From Alistipes sp. (GTDB lineage Bacteria > Bacteroidota > Bacteroidia > Bacteroidales > Rikenellaceae), in assembly GCA_017520545.1 (NCBI GenBank), contig JAFXFM010000004.1:182291-246290 (forward strand): 64,000 nucleotides of DNA, read 5' to 3'. Shown one piece after another: positions 1 through 8,029 of the stretch. How positions within the stretch are numbered: position 1 is the first letter of the stretch; each line of letters begins with the position of its first letter. The notes under the pieces are model-generated. The model did not search any database and was not told where the DNA came from. It saw only the letters and a list, made by a program, of their open reading frames with translations. The position numbers and the translations under genes are program-made.

Positions 1-707
1 ATGATACCTGTCTCGATACGACCGGTAACTACAGTACCACGACCTGTGATCGAGAATACGTCCTCAACAGGCATCAAGAATGGCTTCTCATTCTCACGCT
101 GTGGGATTGGCACGTACTCATCAACAGCAGCCATCAACTCCATAATCTTCTCCTCCCAAGTTGGCTCGCCATTGAGACCACCGAGAGCAGAACCGCGGAT
201 GATTGGGCACTCCTCATCGAAGTCGTACTTCGCCAAGAGGTCACGAACCTCCATCTCAACGAGGTCGAGCATCTCTGGATCGTCAACCATATCGCACTTG
301 TTCAAGAATACAACGATACGAGGAACGTTAACCTGCTTTGCGAGGAGAACGTGCTCGTTAGTCTGAGGCATAGGACCATCGGTAGCAGCAACTACGAGGA
401 TCGCACCGTCCATCTGCGCAGCACCGGTAACCATATTCTTCACATAGTCGGCGTGTCCTGGACAGTCAACGTGAGCATAGTGACGGTTTGCAGTCTGGTA
501 CTCAACGTGTGCAGTGTTGATGGTGATACCACGCTCCTTCTCCTCTGGTGCGTTGTCGATCGAATCGAAAGAACGCAACTCCGAAAGACCTGCCTTTGCA
601 AGTACGGTGGTGATAGCAGCAGTAAGAGTAGTCTTACCGTGGTCTACGTGTCCGATAGTACCGATGTTTACGTGCGGTTTCGAACGCTCAAATTTTTCTT
701 TTGCCAT
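1..707 (-). CDS. tuf: Elongation factor Tu (partial, C-terminus outside window)
   Basis: Translation GTPase that brings aminoacyl-tRNA to the ribosome. The first 235 residues are present, about 60% of the usual 395; the rest lies beyond base 1. The G-domain motifs are all readable: the P-loop GHVDHGKTT, the switch [11 protein letters not shown] and the NKCD guanine-specificity motif, followed by the start of domain 2 ([13 protein letters not shown]). The start at 707 gives the family-typical [20 protein letters not shown]. It lies downstream of three tRNA genes on the same strand, an arrangement that recalls the E. coli thrU-tyrU-glyT-thrT-tufB operon. Identification is essentially certain. 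Confidence 0.98.
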   Translation of the reverse strand, partial: MAKEKFERSKPHVNIGTIGHVDHGKTTLTAAITTVLAKAGLSELRSFDSIDNAPEEKERGITINTAHVEYQTANRHYAHVDCPGHADYVKNMVTGAAQMDGAILVVAATDGPMPQTNEHVLLAKQVNVPRIVVFLNKCDMVDDPEMLDLVEMEVRDLLAKYDFDEECPIIRGSALGGLNGEPTWEEKIMELMAAVDEYVPIPQRENEKPFLMPVEDVFSITGRGTVVTGRIETGI

Positions 708-779
708 AGCTTTTTTCTATTAATAGTTTATTAAAAAGTTTTACCTTTATATCGTTAAGTTTTTAAGGTTCTTATGCAG

Positions 780-823
780 ACGTAAGCAATGCCCCTTTGC
801 GTGAAAGGTGCATTGCATTACGT
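780..823 (-). other. Long hairpin between tRNA-Gly and tuf
   Basis: An imperfect inverted repeat: ACGTAAGCAATGC (780-792) pairs with GCATTGC-ATTACGT (810-823, one bulged base), and an inner CCTTT/AAAGG stem closes on a five-base loop. It lies in the transcribed spacer between tRNA-Gly and tuf. There is no U-run after it, so it is more likely an RNA processing site or leader structure than a simple terminator. That role is inferred. Confidence 0.5.
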
Positions 824-832
824 TAAAACGAG

Positions 833-905
833 AGCGGAAGACGAGGCTCAAACTCGCGACCCTTAGCTTGGAAGGCTAATGCTCTATCAACTGAGCTACT
901 TCCGC
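833..905 (-). tRNA. tRNA-Gly (TCC anticodon)
   Basis: The reverse strand folds as a complete cloverleaf. The acceptor GCGGAAG (905-899) pairs with CTTCCGC (840-834), the D arm contains AGCTCAGTTGATAGAGC, the anticodon loop reads CTTCCAA (anticodon TCC) and the T arm contains GAGTTTGAGCCTC. The CCA tail is not encoded. It is the third tRNA of the operon leading into tuf. Confidence 0.95.
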
Positions 906-944
906 ATTTTTGCTGTTGCGACATCTTTTCGCTCGGCTTATTTG

Positions 945-1027
945 TGGGAAGAGATGGATTCGAACCACCGAAGGTAAAAACCAGCAGATTTACAGTCTGC
1001 CCCATTTGGCCACTCTGGTATCTTCCC
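945..1027 (-). tRNA. tRNA-Tyr (GTA anticodon)
   Basis: Reverse strand, 83 nt, with the long variable arm expected of a class II bacterial tRNA-Tyr. The acceptor GGGAAGA begins at 1027 and pairs with TCTTCCC at the 3' end. The anticodon loop CTGTAAA contains GTA, and the T loop GGTTCGAATCC is canonical. It is the second gene of the tRNA-tuf operon. Confidence 0.96.
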
Positions 1028-1050
1028 GATGGATTGGTAATGAAAATTTG

Positions 1051-1124
1051 AGCCGATGGAGGGATTCGAACCCCCGACCAGCTGATTACAAATCAGCTGC
1101 TCTGGCCAACTGAGCTACATCGGC
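1051..1124 (-). tRNA. tRNA-Thr (TGT anticodon)
   Basis: Reverse strand, 74 nt. The acceptor GCCGATG at 1124 pairs with CATCGGC at the 3' end. The anticodon stem GCTGA/TCAGC holds loop TTTGTAA (anticodon TGT), and the T arm is GGGGGTTCGAATCCC. It is the first gene of the Thr-Tyr-Gly-tuf operon, directly behind the promoter at 1145-1175. Confidence 0.96.
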
Positions 1125-1144
1125 ATTATTTACCAACCGCGGTG

Positions 1145-1175
1145 CAAAGTAAGCGAAAAAAAATGAAACCGCAAA
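1145..1175 (-). promoter_or_regulatory. Promoter of the tRNA-tuf operon
   Basis: On the reverse strand a TTTG -33 box (1175-1172) is followed after exactly 19 bases by TTACTTTG (1152-1145), one mismatch from the Bacteroidetes -7 consensus TAnnTTTG. Transcription would begin about 15 bases before tRNA-Thr. Confidence 0.7.
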
Positions 1176-1306
1176 ATTTTAGCGAAAATTTTTCTCGTTT
1201 CTCAAAGAACGCTCGATTTTCCACACCCCCACCGACCGCCTTGTTGCAGCCACCTTGCGCCTACCCACAAACTGATGCGCCAACGGGTAAATCTCGAAAA
1301 TCGGTG

Positions 1307-1314
1307 CAAAGATA
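1307..1314 (-). promoter_or_regulatory. Possible second -7 element upstream of the tRNA operon
   Basis: TATCTTTG on the reverse strand, a perfect TAnnTTTG inside the context CGGTGCAAAG that is shared with the nearer promoter at 1145. No -33 TTTG sits at the right distance, so this is a weak call. It is about 180 bases upstream of tRNA-Thr with no other leftward gene between. The rest of 1125-1429 holds no gene I can support. Confidence 0.35.
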
Positions 1315-1429
1315 GAATAGTTTTATGAAAAATAAAACACTCGGGGCAAAAAATCTGCAAAAAGTTGGTGTTTTTTTTATTATTCGACCATACCTATTAT
1401 ATATAATAAGAAAAAAACATCGAAAACGC

Positions 1430-1459
1430 TTGCTATTTAAAATATAATGACTACCTTTG
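1430..1459 (+). promoter_or_regulatory. Promoter of the giant lipoprotein gene
   Basis: TTGC at 1430-1433 lies 18 bases before a perfect -7 element TACCTTTG (1452-1459). Transcription should begin near 1465, giving a 5' leader of about 118 nt. The leader opens with the 8-bp palindrome TGTGCACA (1476-1483) and then has three U-rich TTTTTACACA-type repeats (1507-1542). Confidence 0.7.
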
Positions 1460-1582
1460 CACACCTATAAATATATGTGCACACACGTAAGCACGCGTAG
1501 GACAGATTTTTACACATTTTTTACACACTTATTTTTACACACTTTTATTAACTTTAATTTTAACCAAAAACCAAAAAAAACG

Positions 1583-4500
1583 ATGAAAAATTTGACAAAA
1601 ATTTTCACGGCGGTTGTGGCGGGAATGTTCGCATTCTCTTGCGTTACAGACACAACCGAGGACCTCGGCATTCAGGTCGGAGGTCAAGGTGGTGTAACGG
1701 AACTCACCGTTTCGTTGGAGGCGAGTAGAACTCACCTCGGCGAGAAGGCGGGCGAACTTTACCCACTCTATTGGAGCGAGGGCGATGCTATTGCAGCAAA
1801 TGGCGTAGCTTCGTACGCGCTCGAGGGTGTTGAGGAGAGCGCAAGCGCTTACTTCAAGTTCCCGCAGGAGGTTACTTATCCTCTCTGCGTTGTTTATCCT
1901 GCTTCGGCAGCAGCAACCGTTGAGGAGGGTGAGGGCGAAGGCGAGGTTACCGAGCCTGCTCCTGTTACCGCTTATCCGGTAAACTTCTTGGCTGAGCAGC
2001 CTTACACTGTTGGCACATTTGCTCCACAGGCAGCGCCAATGTACGGCTACGCAACCGAGGGCCTCAATGTTCAGCTTCAGCACCTCACCGGTGTTCTTCG
2101 CTTGGCTATCGCTGGTAATGGCGAGAAGGTAACCAGCATCGCAGTTCGTGCTCAGAAGGGCAAGATTGCTGGTGCTTACACCGTTGATTGCACTACTGGC
2201 GAGGTAACTCCAAACGCAGAGGCAGTAAGCACCTTGACCGTAACCTTTGCAGAGCCATTGGTACTCGGTGCAGAGGCTACTCCTGTTTATGTAGCTGTTC
2301 CTGCTGGACAGTACGGAACTTTCGTTATCACCGTAAACACCGAGGCTCACGAGAAGATGACCGTTAAGTTCGATAGCGACAAGAAGCCTATCAACGCAGG
2401 TACTGTTCGCGAGTTCTCCGCATTCACTTACGAGGCTAACACCAACGACTCGGAGGATACATTCATCATCGACAGCGAGGAGGCTCTTTTCGAGTTCGCA
2501 AAGATTGCTTCGGTATTCTACCCACGCACTAAGGCTGTCGTTACAGCAGACATCACCATCACCAAGCCTTGGACTCCAATCAAGGATTTCGGTGCATATG
2601 AGTTCGATGGTGGTCGCGAGGAAGGCTTCTCAATCAGTGGTTTGAACGCTCCTTTGTTCGAAACTACTGCTGCTTACATCCACAACTTGGAGTTGAAGGA
2701 TGTAAACATCACTATTACCGATCGTCTTCACTCGGGAGCTATTGCTTGCGACCTCTATGGAGACATCGACAACTGTAAGGCTACAGGTACTATCAACATC
2801 AACAACACCACTTTCAACGGTACAGCTAGCAACAACTACGACGGTATTACTCACGGTGGTTTGGTAGGTTCACTCTACGATGCAGAAGCAACTAACTGTA
2901 CTAACGACATCGATATCACCGTTACCTCGTTGGTTGCCCCTGAGAAGTCTTTGAAGGGTACTGTCGGTGGTGTAATCGGTAGTGTTAACGGTACAGAGGG
3001 TTCGACTATCTCTGGCCTCATAAACGATGGTCATATTACCTACGTAGGTAAAACTCAGATAGCAAACGTTTATATTTCGGGTATTGTTGGTAAGAATGCT
3101 GATACCAATGGTCAGACTGACATCAAGTCTATCAACAGCTGTACAAACAACGGTAACCTCTCTACCTCTGAGGATAGTGAGAGTACAGCAAGCATTCTCC
3201 TTTGCGGTATTACAGGTCGTTTGGATATTGGTGCAGATGTTGTTTGCGACAAGTTGGTAAACAATGGTGATTTGACCCACAACGGAACAGTTAAGGGTCT
3301 GTCTCTTGGTGGTCTTTTTGGCTATTCTAACAAAGTTTCGTTAACCAACAGTCAGAACACTGGTGATCTTACTGTTGCCGATGGAGCAACGGTTAGCGGT
3401 GATATTCTCCAAATCGCAGGTCTTTGTACACAAAAATTGACTGCCAACAAGTTGGAGACCTGCTCGAACAGCGGTAAGATCTATGTCGGTTCGAAGGCTA
3501 CTGCAGGTAAAAGGTCTACTATCGCAGGTCTTGTTACAGATCAGACCACTATCGGTACTGTTAGCGATTGCCACAACACTGCTGCTATCGAGGTTAAGGA
3601 TGCTACATTCGAGTCTTGGGTTATCATTGGTGGTTTGTTCGCAGGTAGTGATAATGCAACTACTATTGACACTTATAAGAACTGCTCGAACTCGGGTAAC
3701 ATCTCTGTTGCAAGCAACACTACAATTCCTAATTCGCTCCATATTGCGGGTTGTGGTGGTTACAGCTTGATTCTCAACACGTTGATGGATAATGTTGATA
3801 ACACAGGTAATATCACTGTTGGCGACAATATCGCACTCAATGGTTATCTTGCCATTGGTGGTATTGCTCGTTCTATCACCAACCACGGCGATGTTAAGAA
3901 CTGTAACAACAGCGGTGCAATTACAATTGGTAAGTGTAGCAACACTGCTACCGGTACCGGTGGTCGTTTGTATTTGGGTGGTCTGTTCTATCAGGCTTTG
4001 GGTGGTACTTTCACCAACTGCGTAAACGAGGCGACTGGCGATATCACCATTCATAGCGGCGATTGGGCATCACGCCACATTGTCGGTGGTTGGGCTTCAT
4101 ATTTCTCGTACACCGCAACTAAGCTCACCACTCTCACAAACTGCGAGAACAAGGGTGATGTAATCGATGTTCCTGCTGAGGGTTGCACTATTGAGTCTTG
4201 CGAGATTGGTGGTTTCACCGGCGAGCCTTACTCAAACCTGGCTGCTGACGAGAATGGTGCTCAGCCTACTATTGTATTCAACACCTGTAAGAACTCGGGT
4301 AATGTAACCATCGGTGGTAAGTGGACTACAAACCACAACCCAATGGTTGGTGGTTTCATTGGTGTAAACAACTACGATTGCATCGAGATGAACACTTGCG
4401 AGAACTCGGGTAATGTAACTGTTACTACTGTCGATACAGTTGCTCCTCGTGTTGGTGGTTTCGCAGGTCACGATACAAACAACGGTTGGTGGAATTTGAA

Positions 4501-6139
4501 CAACTGTACAAACAGTGGTGAGATTAAGATTGACGGCGTTGCAACCGGTCTTGCTGACGGCTACACTATTAAGTTGGGCGGTTTCGTAGGTATTAAGGAT
4601 AGTAACACTAATCTTGTCTTCTCAAATTGCAAAAATACAGGTAAGGTAACTTTGGGTGGTGAGCAGACTGCTCAGAGCACAAAGGGTTACAACTACTGCG
4701 TTGGTGGCTTCGTAGGTTATACAAGTATCGCTAAGATTACTTTCCCGGGCAGCGTAAACGGTTCGGATACTGACGCTACTAAGGGTGCTGTTACTATCGG
4801 TACTGCTAAATCGGGCGTAGGTCTTGGTGGTTTCATCGGTGTCTCTACCGTAGCAATCACTCTCGACGGCTTGAAGAACTATGGTCCTGTTCAGATAACT
4901 GGTGCTTGTGGTCAGAGCAATACTTACCGTGTTAATATCGGTGGTATCGTTGGTGTTTGCCCAGGTGTAAAACCTACAATTCAGAACTGCGAGAACTATG
5001 GTCACATAAAGTACGGTCCTACAGCATCTCTCTCTCGTGCTGACCTTGGTGGTATCATCGGTGGTACTCCTGCAGGTGCAACTATCAGCAACTGTAAGAA
5101 CGGTGGTAAGGTTGAGCATACATCAGCAACTGCTTCGGGTGAGCAGACTGTTGCAGGTATCTGCGGTTGCCCTCAGGTAGGCACAATCTTCAACGACTGT
5201 GTGAACCTCGCTTCGGCTGAGATTATCGGTGGTGGTAAGACTGGTTCGGGTTACGATGTTGCAGGTATCGGTGGTGGTCCTTCGGGCGCAGATATCGAGT
5301 TCAACCGTTGTAAGAACTACGGAACTGTTAAGCACACCGTACAGCACAGTAACTCTACCTATGTTGGTGGTATCTGTGGTTATGGCTACTCGTTTGCTAA
5401 GTTCGTTGATTGCGAGAACCACGGTCCCGTAACTACTGTAGGTTCGACTGGTACAACCTATATCGGTGGTATCGTAGGTTGGGGTCGTATTGCAGTTGAT
5501 GGAAACACGACTGCATCAACTCGTATTATGAAAGATTGCGTGAACTATGCAAGCTTTGACTTCGGTGGTAATGCAGGTGCCGGCACAATGCACGCCGGTG
5601 GTGTTGCTGGTCGTATCAACGATGAGGATGCTGAGCGTCATTGGGAGGAGATTAGCGGAAATAAGAACTATGGTAACCTCACATTCAGCAGCAATCCAAC
5701 GACTTGCTACTATGGTGGTATCTTTGGTAGCGTAAGTCTATCGGCAACTGATAACAATAACACTAAGAAGGATACAACTGACGACAAACCTAACTCGACA
5801 CCTTACGCTTTCGCTGAGATGACCGATTGCGTATGCTATGGTGATTTGACGGCTATCGGCAAGAAGGCTTCTATGTTCACAGGTGTTGCTCGTAGCGCAT
5901 CGATTAAGTTTATCAACAGTGAGGCTGGTGGTAGACTCATCTTCTCACAGACTACAACAGAGGAGGAGGATGCTAACGGTGGCGATCCAATTCAGGTTAC
6001 TACCCCTACCTACACTACGCTCACTGCGGATAACTTGAAGGATTACCTCTACTCAACTGCTATCACAGCTGAGGATATAACTGCTGATGTTATCACATTC
6101 TTGGAGAATAAACCAGCAGAGGCAACTCCTGCACAATAA
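1583..6139 (+). CDS. Giant surface lipoprotein: fimbrillin-like N-terminus plus GLUG-like repeat solenoid
   Basis: 1518 residues. I chose ATG 1583 because it starts a lipoprotein signal (MKNLTKIFTAVVAGMFAFSC, Cys20 the lipidation site); the open frame further upstream lies in the leader. Residues about 35-285 form a fimbrillin/Mfa-like module with the signature SRTHLG...YPLYWSEGD...NGVAS, an acidic EEGEGEGEV insert, and the ending GTVREF. From about residue 300 to 1480 come some 25 degenerate repeats of roughly 40-50 residues combining NCxNxGxI/V with (V/L/I)GG(F/I)xG, resembling GLUG motifs and suggesting a beta-solenoid. No T9SS C-terminal domain is seen. Likely outer-membrane anchored and surface exposed. 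An adhesin or pilus-associated role is inference; the ligand is unknown. Confidence 0.85.
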   Translation: MKNLTKIFTAVVAGMFAFSCVTDTTEDLGIQVGGQGGVTELTVSLEASRTHLGEKAGELYPLYWSEGDAIAANGVASYALEGVEESASAYFKFPQEVTYPLCVVYPASAAATVEEGEGEGEVTEPAPVTAYPVNFLAEQPYTVGTFAPQAAPMYGYATEGLNVQLQHLTGVLRLAIAGNGEKVTSIAVRAQKGKIAGAYTVDCTTGEVTPNAEAVSTLTVTFAEPLVLGAEATPVYVAVPAGQYGTFVITVNTEAHEKMTVKFDSDKKPINAGTVREFSAFTYEANTNDSEDTFIIDSEEALFEFAKIASVFYPRTKAVVTADITITKPWTPIKDFGAYEFDGGREEGFSISGLNAPLFETTAAYIHNLELKDVNITITDRLHSGAIACDLYGDIDNCKATGTININNTTFNGTASNNYDGITHGGLVGSLYDAEATNCTNDIDITVTSLVAPEKSLKGTVGGVIGSVNGTEGSTISGLINDGHITYVGKTQIANVYISGIVGKNADTNGQTDIKSINSCTNNGNLSTSEDSESTASILLCGITGRLDIGADVVCDKLVNNGDLTHNGTVKGLSLGGLFGYSNKVSLTNSQNTGDLTVADGATVSGDILQIAGLCTQKLTANKLETCSNSGKIYVGSKATAGKRSTIAGLVTDQTTIGTVSDCHNTAAIEVKDATFESWVIIGGLFAGSDNATTIDTYKNCSNSGNISVASNTTIPNSLHIAGCGGYSLILNTLMDNVDNTGNITVGDNIALNGYLAIGGIARSITNHGDVKNCNNSGAITIGKCSNTATGTGGRLYLGGLFYQALGGTFTNCVNEATGDITIHSGDWASRHIVGGWASYFSYTATKLTTLTNCENKGDVIDVPAEGCTIESCEIGGFTGEPYSNLAADENGAQPTIVFNTCKNSGNVTIGGKWTTNHNPMVGGFIGVNNYDCIEMNTCENSGNVTVTTVDTVAPRVGGFAGHDTNNGWWNLNNCTNSGEIKIDGVATGLADGYTIKLGGFVGIKDSNTNLVFSNCKNTGKVTLGGEQTAQSTKGYNYCVGGFVGYTSIAKITFPGSVNGSDTDATKGAVTIGTAKSGVGLGGFIGVSTVAITLDGLKNYGPVQITGACGQSNTYRVNIGGIVGVCPGVKPTIQNCENYGHIKYGPTASLSRADLGGIIGGTPAGATISNCKNGGKVEHTSATASGEQTVAGICGCPQVGTIFNDCVNLASAEIIGGGKTGSGYDVAGIGGGPSGADIEFNRCKNYGTVKHTVQHSNSTYVGGICGYGYSFAKFVDCENHGPVTTVGSTGTTYIGGIVGWGRIAVDGNTTASTRIMKDCVNYASFDFGGNAGAGTMHAGGVAGRINDEDAERHWEEISGNKNYGNLTFSSNPTTCYYGGIFGSVSLSATDNNNTKKDTTDDKPNSTPYAFAEMTDCVCYGDLTAIGKKASMFTGVARSASIKFINSEAGGRLIFSQTTTEEEDANGGDPIQVTTPTYTTLTADNLKDYLYSTAITAEDITADVITFLENKPAEATPAQ

Positions 6140-6166
6140 TCAAACAGAATAGTTTAACGATAAAAA

Positions 6167-6313
6167 ATGTTGAAGACTATGAAAAAGACAGTTTTGAGCT
6201 ATTCTGCTCCACAGATTGATATTTTTGAGGTTGTAGCCGAAAGAGGCTACATCGTAAGCACAGGAACGTCGCTCCCAGGTTTCACCGGCGAGGAAGACGA
6301 TTTGATTTACTAA
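6167..6313 (+). CDS. 48-residue peptide gene behind the giant lipoprotein
   Basis: A 49-codon frame starting 27 bases after the lipoprotein stop and ending just before a strong terminator, so it should be on the same transcript. The ATG at 6179 (MKKTVLSYSAPQIDIFEV) is an equally good start and gives 44 residues. The middle YSAPQIDIFEVVAERGYIVS and the acidic end TGEEDDLIY resemble short, unnamed Bacteroidales proteins (Y-x-A/P-P-x-I-x-[hydrophobic] pattern) that I recall beside fimbrillin-like genes. There is no signal peptide or membrane segment. No maturation enzyme is nearby. Function unknown. Confidence 0.7.
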   Translation: MLKTMKKTVLSYSAPQIDIFEVVAERGYIVSTGTSLPGFTGEEDDLIY

Positions 6314-6318
6314 AAACC

Positions 6319-6355
6319 AAGAGGCTCGGAGATTTCCGAGCCTCTTTGATTTTTA
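6319..6355 (+). terminator. Rho-independent terminator after the peptide gene
   Basis: A perfect 12-bp stem, AAGAGGCTCGGA (6319-6330) with TCCGAGCCTCTT (6335-6346), a GATT loop, then a T-rich tail. Confidence 0.9.
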
Positions 6356-6357
6356 GC

Positions 6358-6383
6358 AAAACGGAAAACGGAAAACGGAAAAC
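6358..6383. repeat. GGAAAAC short tandem repeat
   Basis: Tandem AACGGAAA units. The same A-rich unit recurs at 19639-19668, 53874-53920 and 54073-54120, always in spacers. Confidence 0.75.
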
Positions 6384-6385
6384 TT

Positions 6386-6414
6386 TTAGCCGAGCGATAA
6401 TATCGCTCGGCTAA
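6386..6414 (-). terminator. Palindromic hairpin downstream of the antiporter gene
   Basis: TTAGCCGAGCGATA (6386-6399) and TATCGCTCGGCTAA (6401-6414) form a 14-bp near-perfect palindrome. In the leftward direction it is followed by AAAAGTTTTCC, a partial U-tract, which fits the end of the leftward transcript. Between hairpin and stop codon lies a TTTTGCATTCTGCATT motif like the array at 54.1 kb. Confidence 0.6.
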
Positions 6415-6445
6415 TAATTTTGCATTCTGCATTTCTCTCTGTACC

Positions 6446-7897
6446 CTATTTCTCCCACTCGAATGGGGCAAAGATTGCCGTCTTGTTGCGCCACTCCGGT
6501 TTACGCATAGCATAGATGATAAATGGCAGCACTATCACTATAAACGCTCCGCCAAACAGCACCGAATACCACACCGTAGTGCTACCCGTAGCGATTTGTG
6601 CCGGTGGAATAAAGCTCAACACAAAGGCGAGCAGTGAGCCAAGAAAACCTACACCCGCAATAATCCACATCGTGAAGTTGCCGCCCAAGCGGAACGGACG
6701 CTCCTTCGACGAGCGACGATAGCGCAGGATGATAGCTGAGGCGAACATCAGCATATACATAATAAGATATAGGAGAGCGGTGAGTTGCGAGAGAATCTGA
6801 TAGAACGACTGCACCGACGGCATAACCACAAAGAGAAGTGCCAACAGGGTAACAACAACGCCCTGAATAAGGAGGATATTGCGCTGCACACCATTGCTAT
6901 TCTCCTTCTGGAAGAATGGCGGAAGGTAGCCCGCCTTACCAACGGCAAAGATACCCTTCGACGGACCCGAAACCCACGTAAGTACGCCCGCCAACACGCC
7001 AAACATCAGCGCAATAGCGATGATAGGCGATGCCCACGACATCTTGAAGTAGTCGAGGTAGTTGTCGAAGCCCACCAACAGCGATTGGGTGAGATTTACC
7101 TCCTTGGCAGGAATGATAAAGCCCAACGAGAAGGTGCCGAAGATGAAAATAAGCACGGTGATAAGGGCGCCGAGGATAATAGCCTTCGGGTAGTTCTTGC
7201 GAGGATTATCAACCTCCATAACGTGAACACCCATCATCTCCATACCGGCATAAAAGAGGAAGATACCACTTGCCAAGACCAAATTATCGAACTTCGAGAG
7301 GTCGGGGAAGAAGCCCTCCTTCATATCCATATGGTTGGTGCCACCCGTCGCGAGGTAAGCTATGCCCATAATGATAAGTAACGCTGCCGGAATGATAGTT
7401 CCGATAAGACCACCCCACTTGCTGATTTTACCCACCCAGCTCAAACCTTTGAGGGCGATAAACGTAGCTACCCAGTAGATTGCAAGCACCACGATAAGGG
7501 TAAAAACCTTGTTCGAGGCAAGCGCCATATCGTGCGCCTGATCCATACCGATAAAAGCGATAGACACCGCACCAAAAGTGAGCACCGTAGGGTACCAGAT
7601 GGTCGATTGAATCCACTGTATCCAAATCGCCAAAAAGCCCATTTTCGCTCCCATAGCCTCGCCTACCCAGCGGAACACGCCACCCTGCTTGTCGGAGTAC
7701 ATTGCTGCCAACTCGGCAGCCACCAACGCTGTAGGGACAAGGAAAACTATGGCGGCAAAAAGGTAATAAAATGCCGACGAAAGCCCATAAACCGACTCCG
7801 CAGCCAAACCACGCAGACTAACCACTGCGGTAACATTCATAATTGCAAGGGTTGCAACCGAAAGGCGAAACCCCGTCGTAGTCTTTTTTGTTTCCAT
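6446..7897 (-). CDS. APC-superfamily amino-acid transporter, GadC-like antiporter
   Basis: 483 residues with about 12 hydrophobic segments, in the inner membrane. I chose ATG 7897 (METKKTTTGFRLSVATLAIM) because the 25 upstream residues of the open frame are charged and unlike the family. The first helix region, followed by AAELAAMYSDKQGGVFRWVGEAMG, and IQSTIWYPTVL match the glutamate:GABA-antiporter (AGT/GadC) branch of the APC superfamily. It stands alone between two convergent or divergent neighbours; no decarboxylase gene (gadB or similar) is adjacent, so the exchanged substrates cannot be named. Superfamily certain, GadC-like function moderately supported. Confidence 0.85.
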   Translation of the reverse strand: METKKTTTGFRLSVATLAIMNVTAVVSLRGLAAESVYGLSSAFYYLFAAIVFLVPTALVAAELAAMYSDKQGGVFRWVGEAMGAKMGFLAIWIQWIQSTIWYPTVLTFGAVSIAFIGMDQAHDMALASNKVFTLIVVLAIYWVATFIALKGLSWVGKISKWGGLIGTIIPAALLIIMGIAYLATGGTNHMDMKEGFFPDLSKFDNLVLASGIFLFYAGMEMMGVHVMEVDNPRKNYPKAIILGALITVLIFIFGTFSLGFIIPAKEVNLTQSLLVGFDNYLDYFKMSWASPIIAIALMFGVLAGVLTWVSGPSKGIFAVGKAGYLPPFFQKENSNGVQRNILLIQGVVVTLLALLFVVMPSVQSFYQILSQLTALLYLIMYMLMFASAIILRYRRSSKERPFRLGGNFTMWIIAGVGFLGSLLAFVLSFIPPAQIATGSTTVWYSVLFGGAFIVIVLPFIIYAMRKPEWRNKTAIFAPFEWEK

Positions 7898-7976
7898 TTT
7901 TACGCTATTTTTTGTTGTCGAAAAGGTGTATCGCAATAATTGAGCCACTTTTATTTTCACTTTATTGCGCATATTC

Positions 7977-8008
7977 TTTCATTTTTTCCAAAAAAGTTAG
8001 TACCTTTG
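7977..8008 (+). promoter_or_regulatory. Promoter of the phosphoesterase lipoprotein
   Basis: TTTC (7977-7980), then 20 bases, then a perfect TACCTTTG -7 element (8001-8008), 21 bases before the ATG at 8030. Confidence 0.65.
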
Positions 8009-8029
8009 TGCGGATAAACCTGTTAAACT

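Noticed and set aside
1261-1464. A 67-residue leftward frame upstream of the tRNA operon
   Set aside because: It covers the promoters of the adhesin gene and the tRNA operon, is AT-driven, and has no homology features.
1535-2350. A 271-residue leftward open frame within the giant lipoprotein gene
   Set aside because: It lies opposite the well supported adhesin frame, has an unusual Leu/Arg/Ser/Asn-rich composition and no recognisable domain; it is a reverse-strand shadow.
6167-6313. Reading the 48-residue peptide as a RiPP precursor
   Set aside because: No modification enzyme, protease or transporter gene lies nearby, and the sequence has no clear leader/core boundary.
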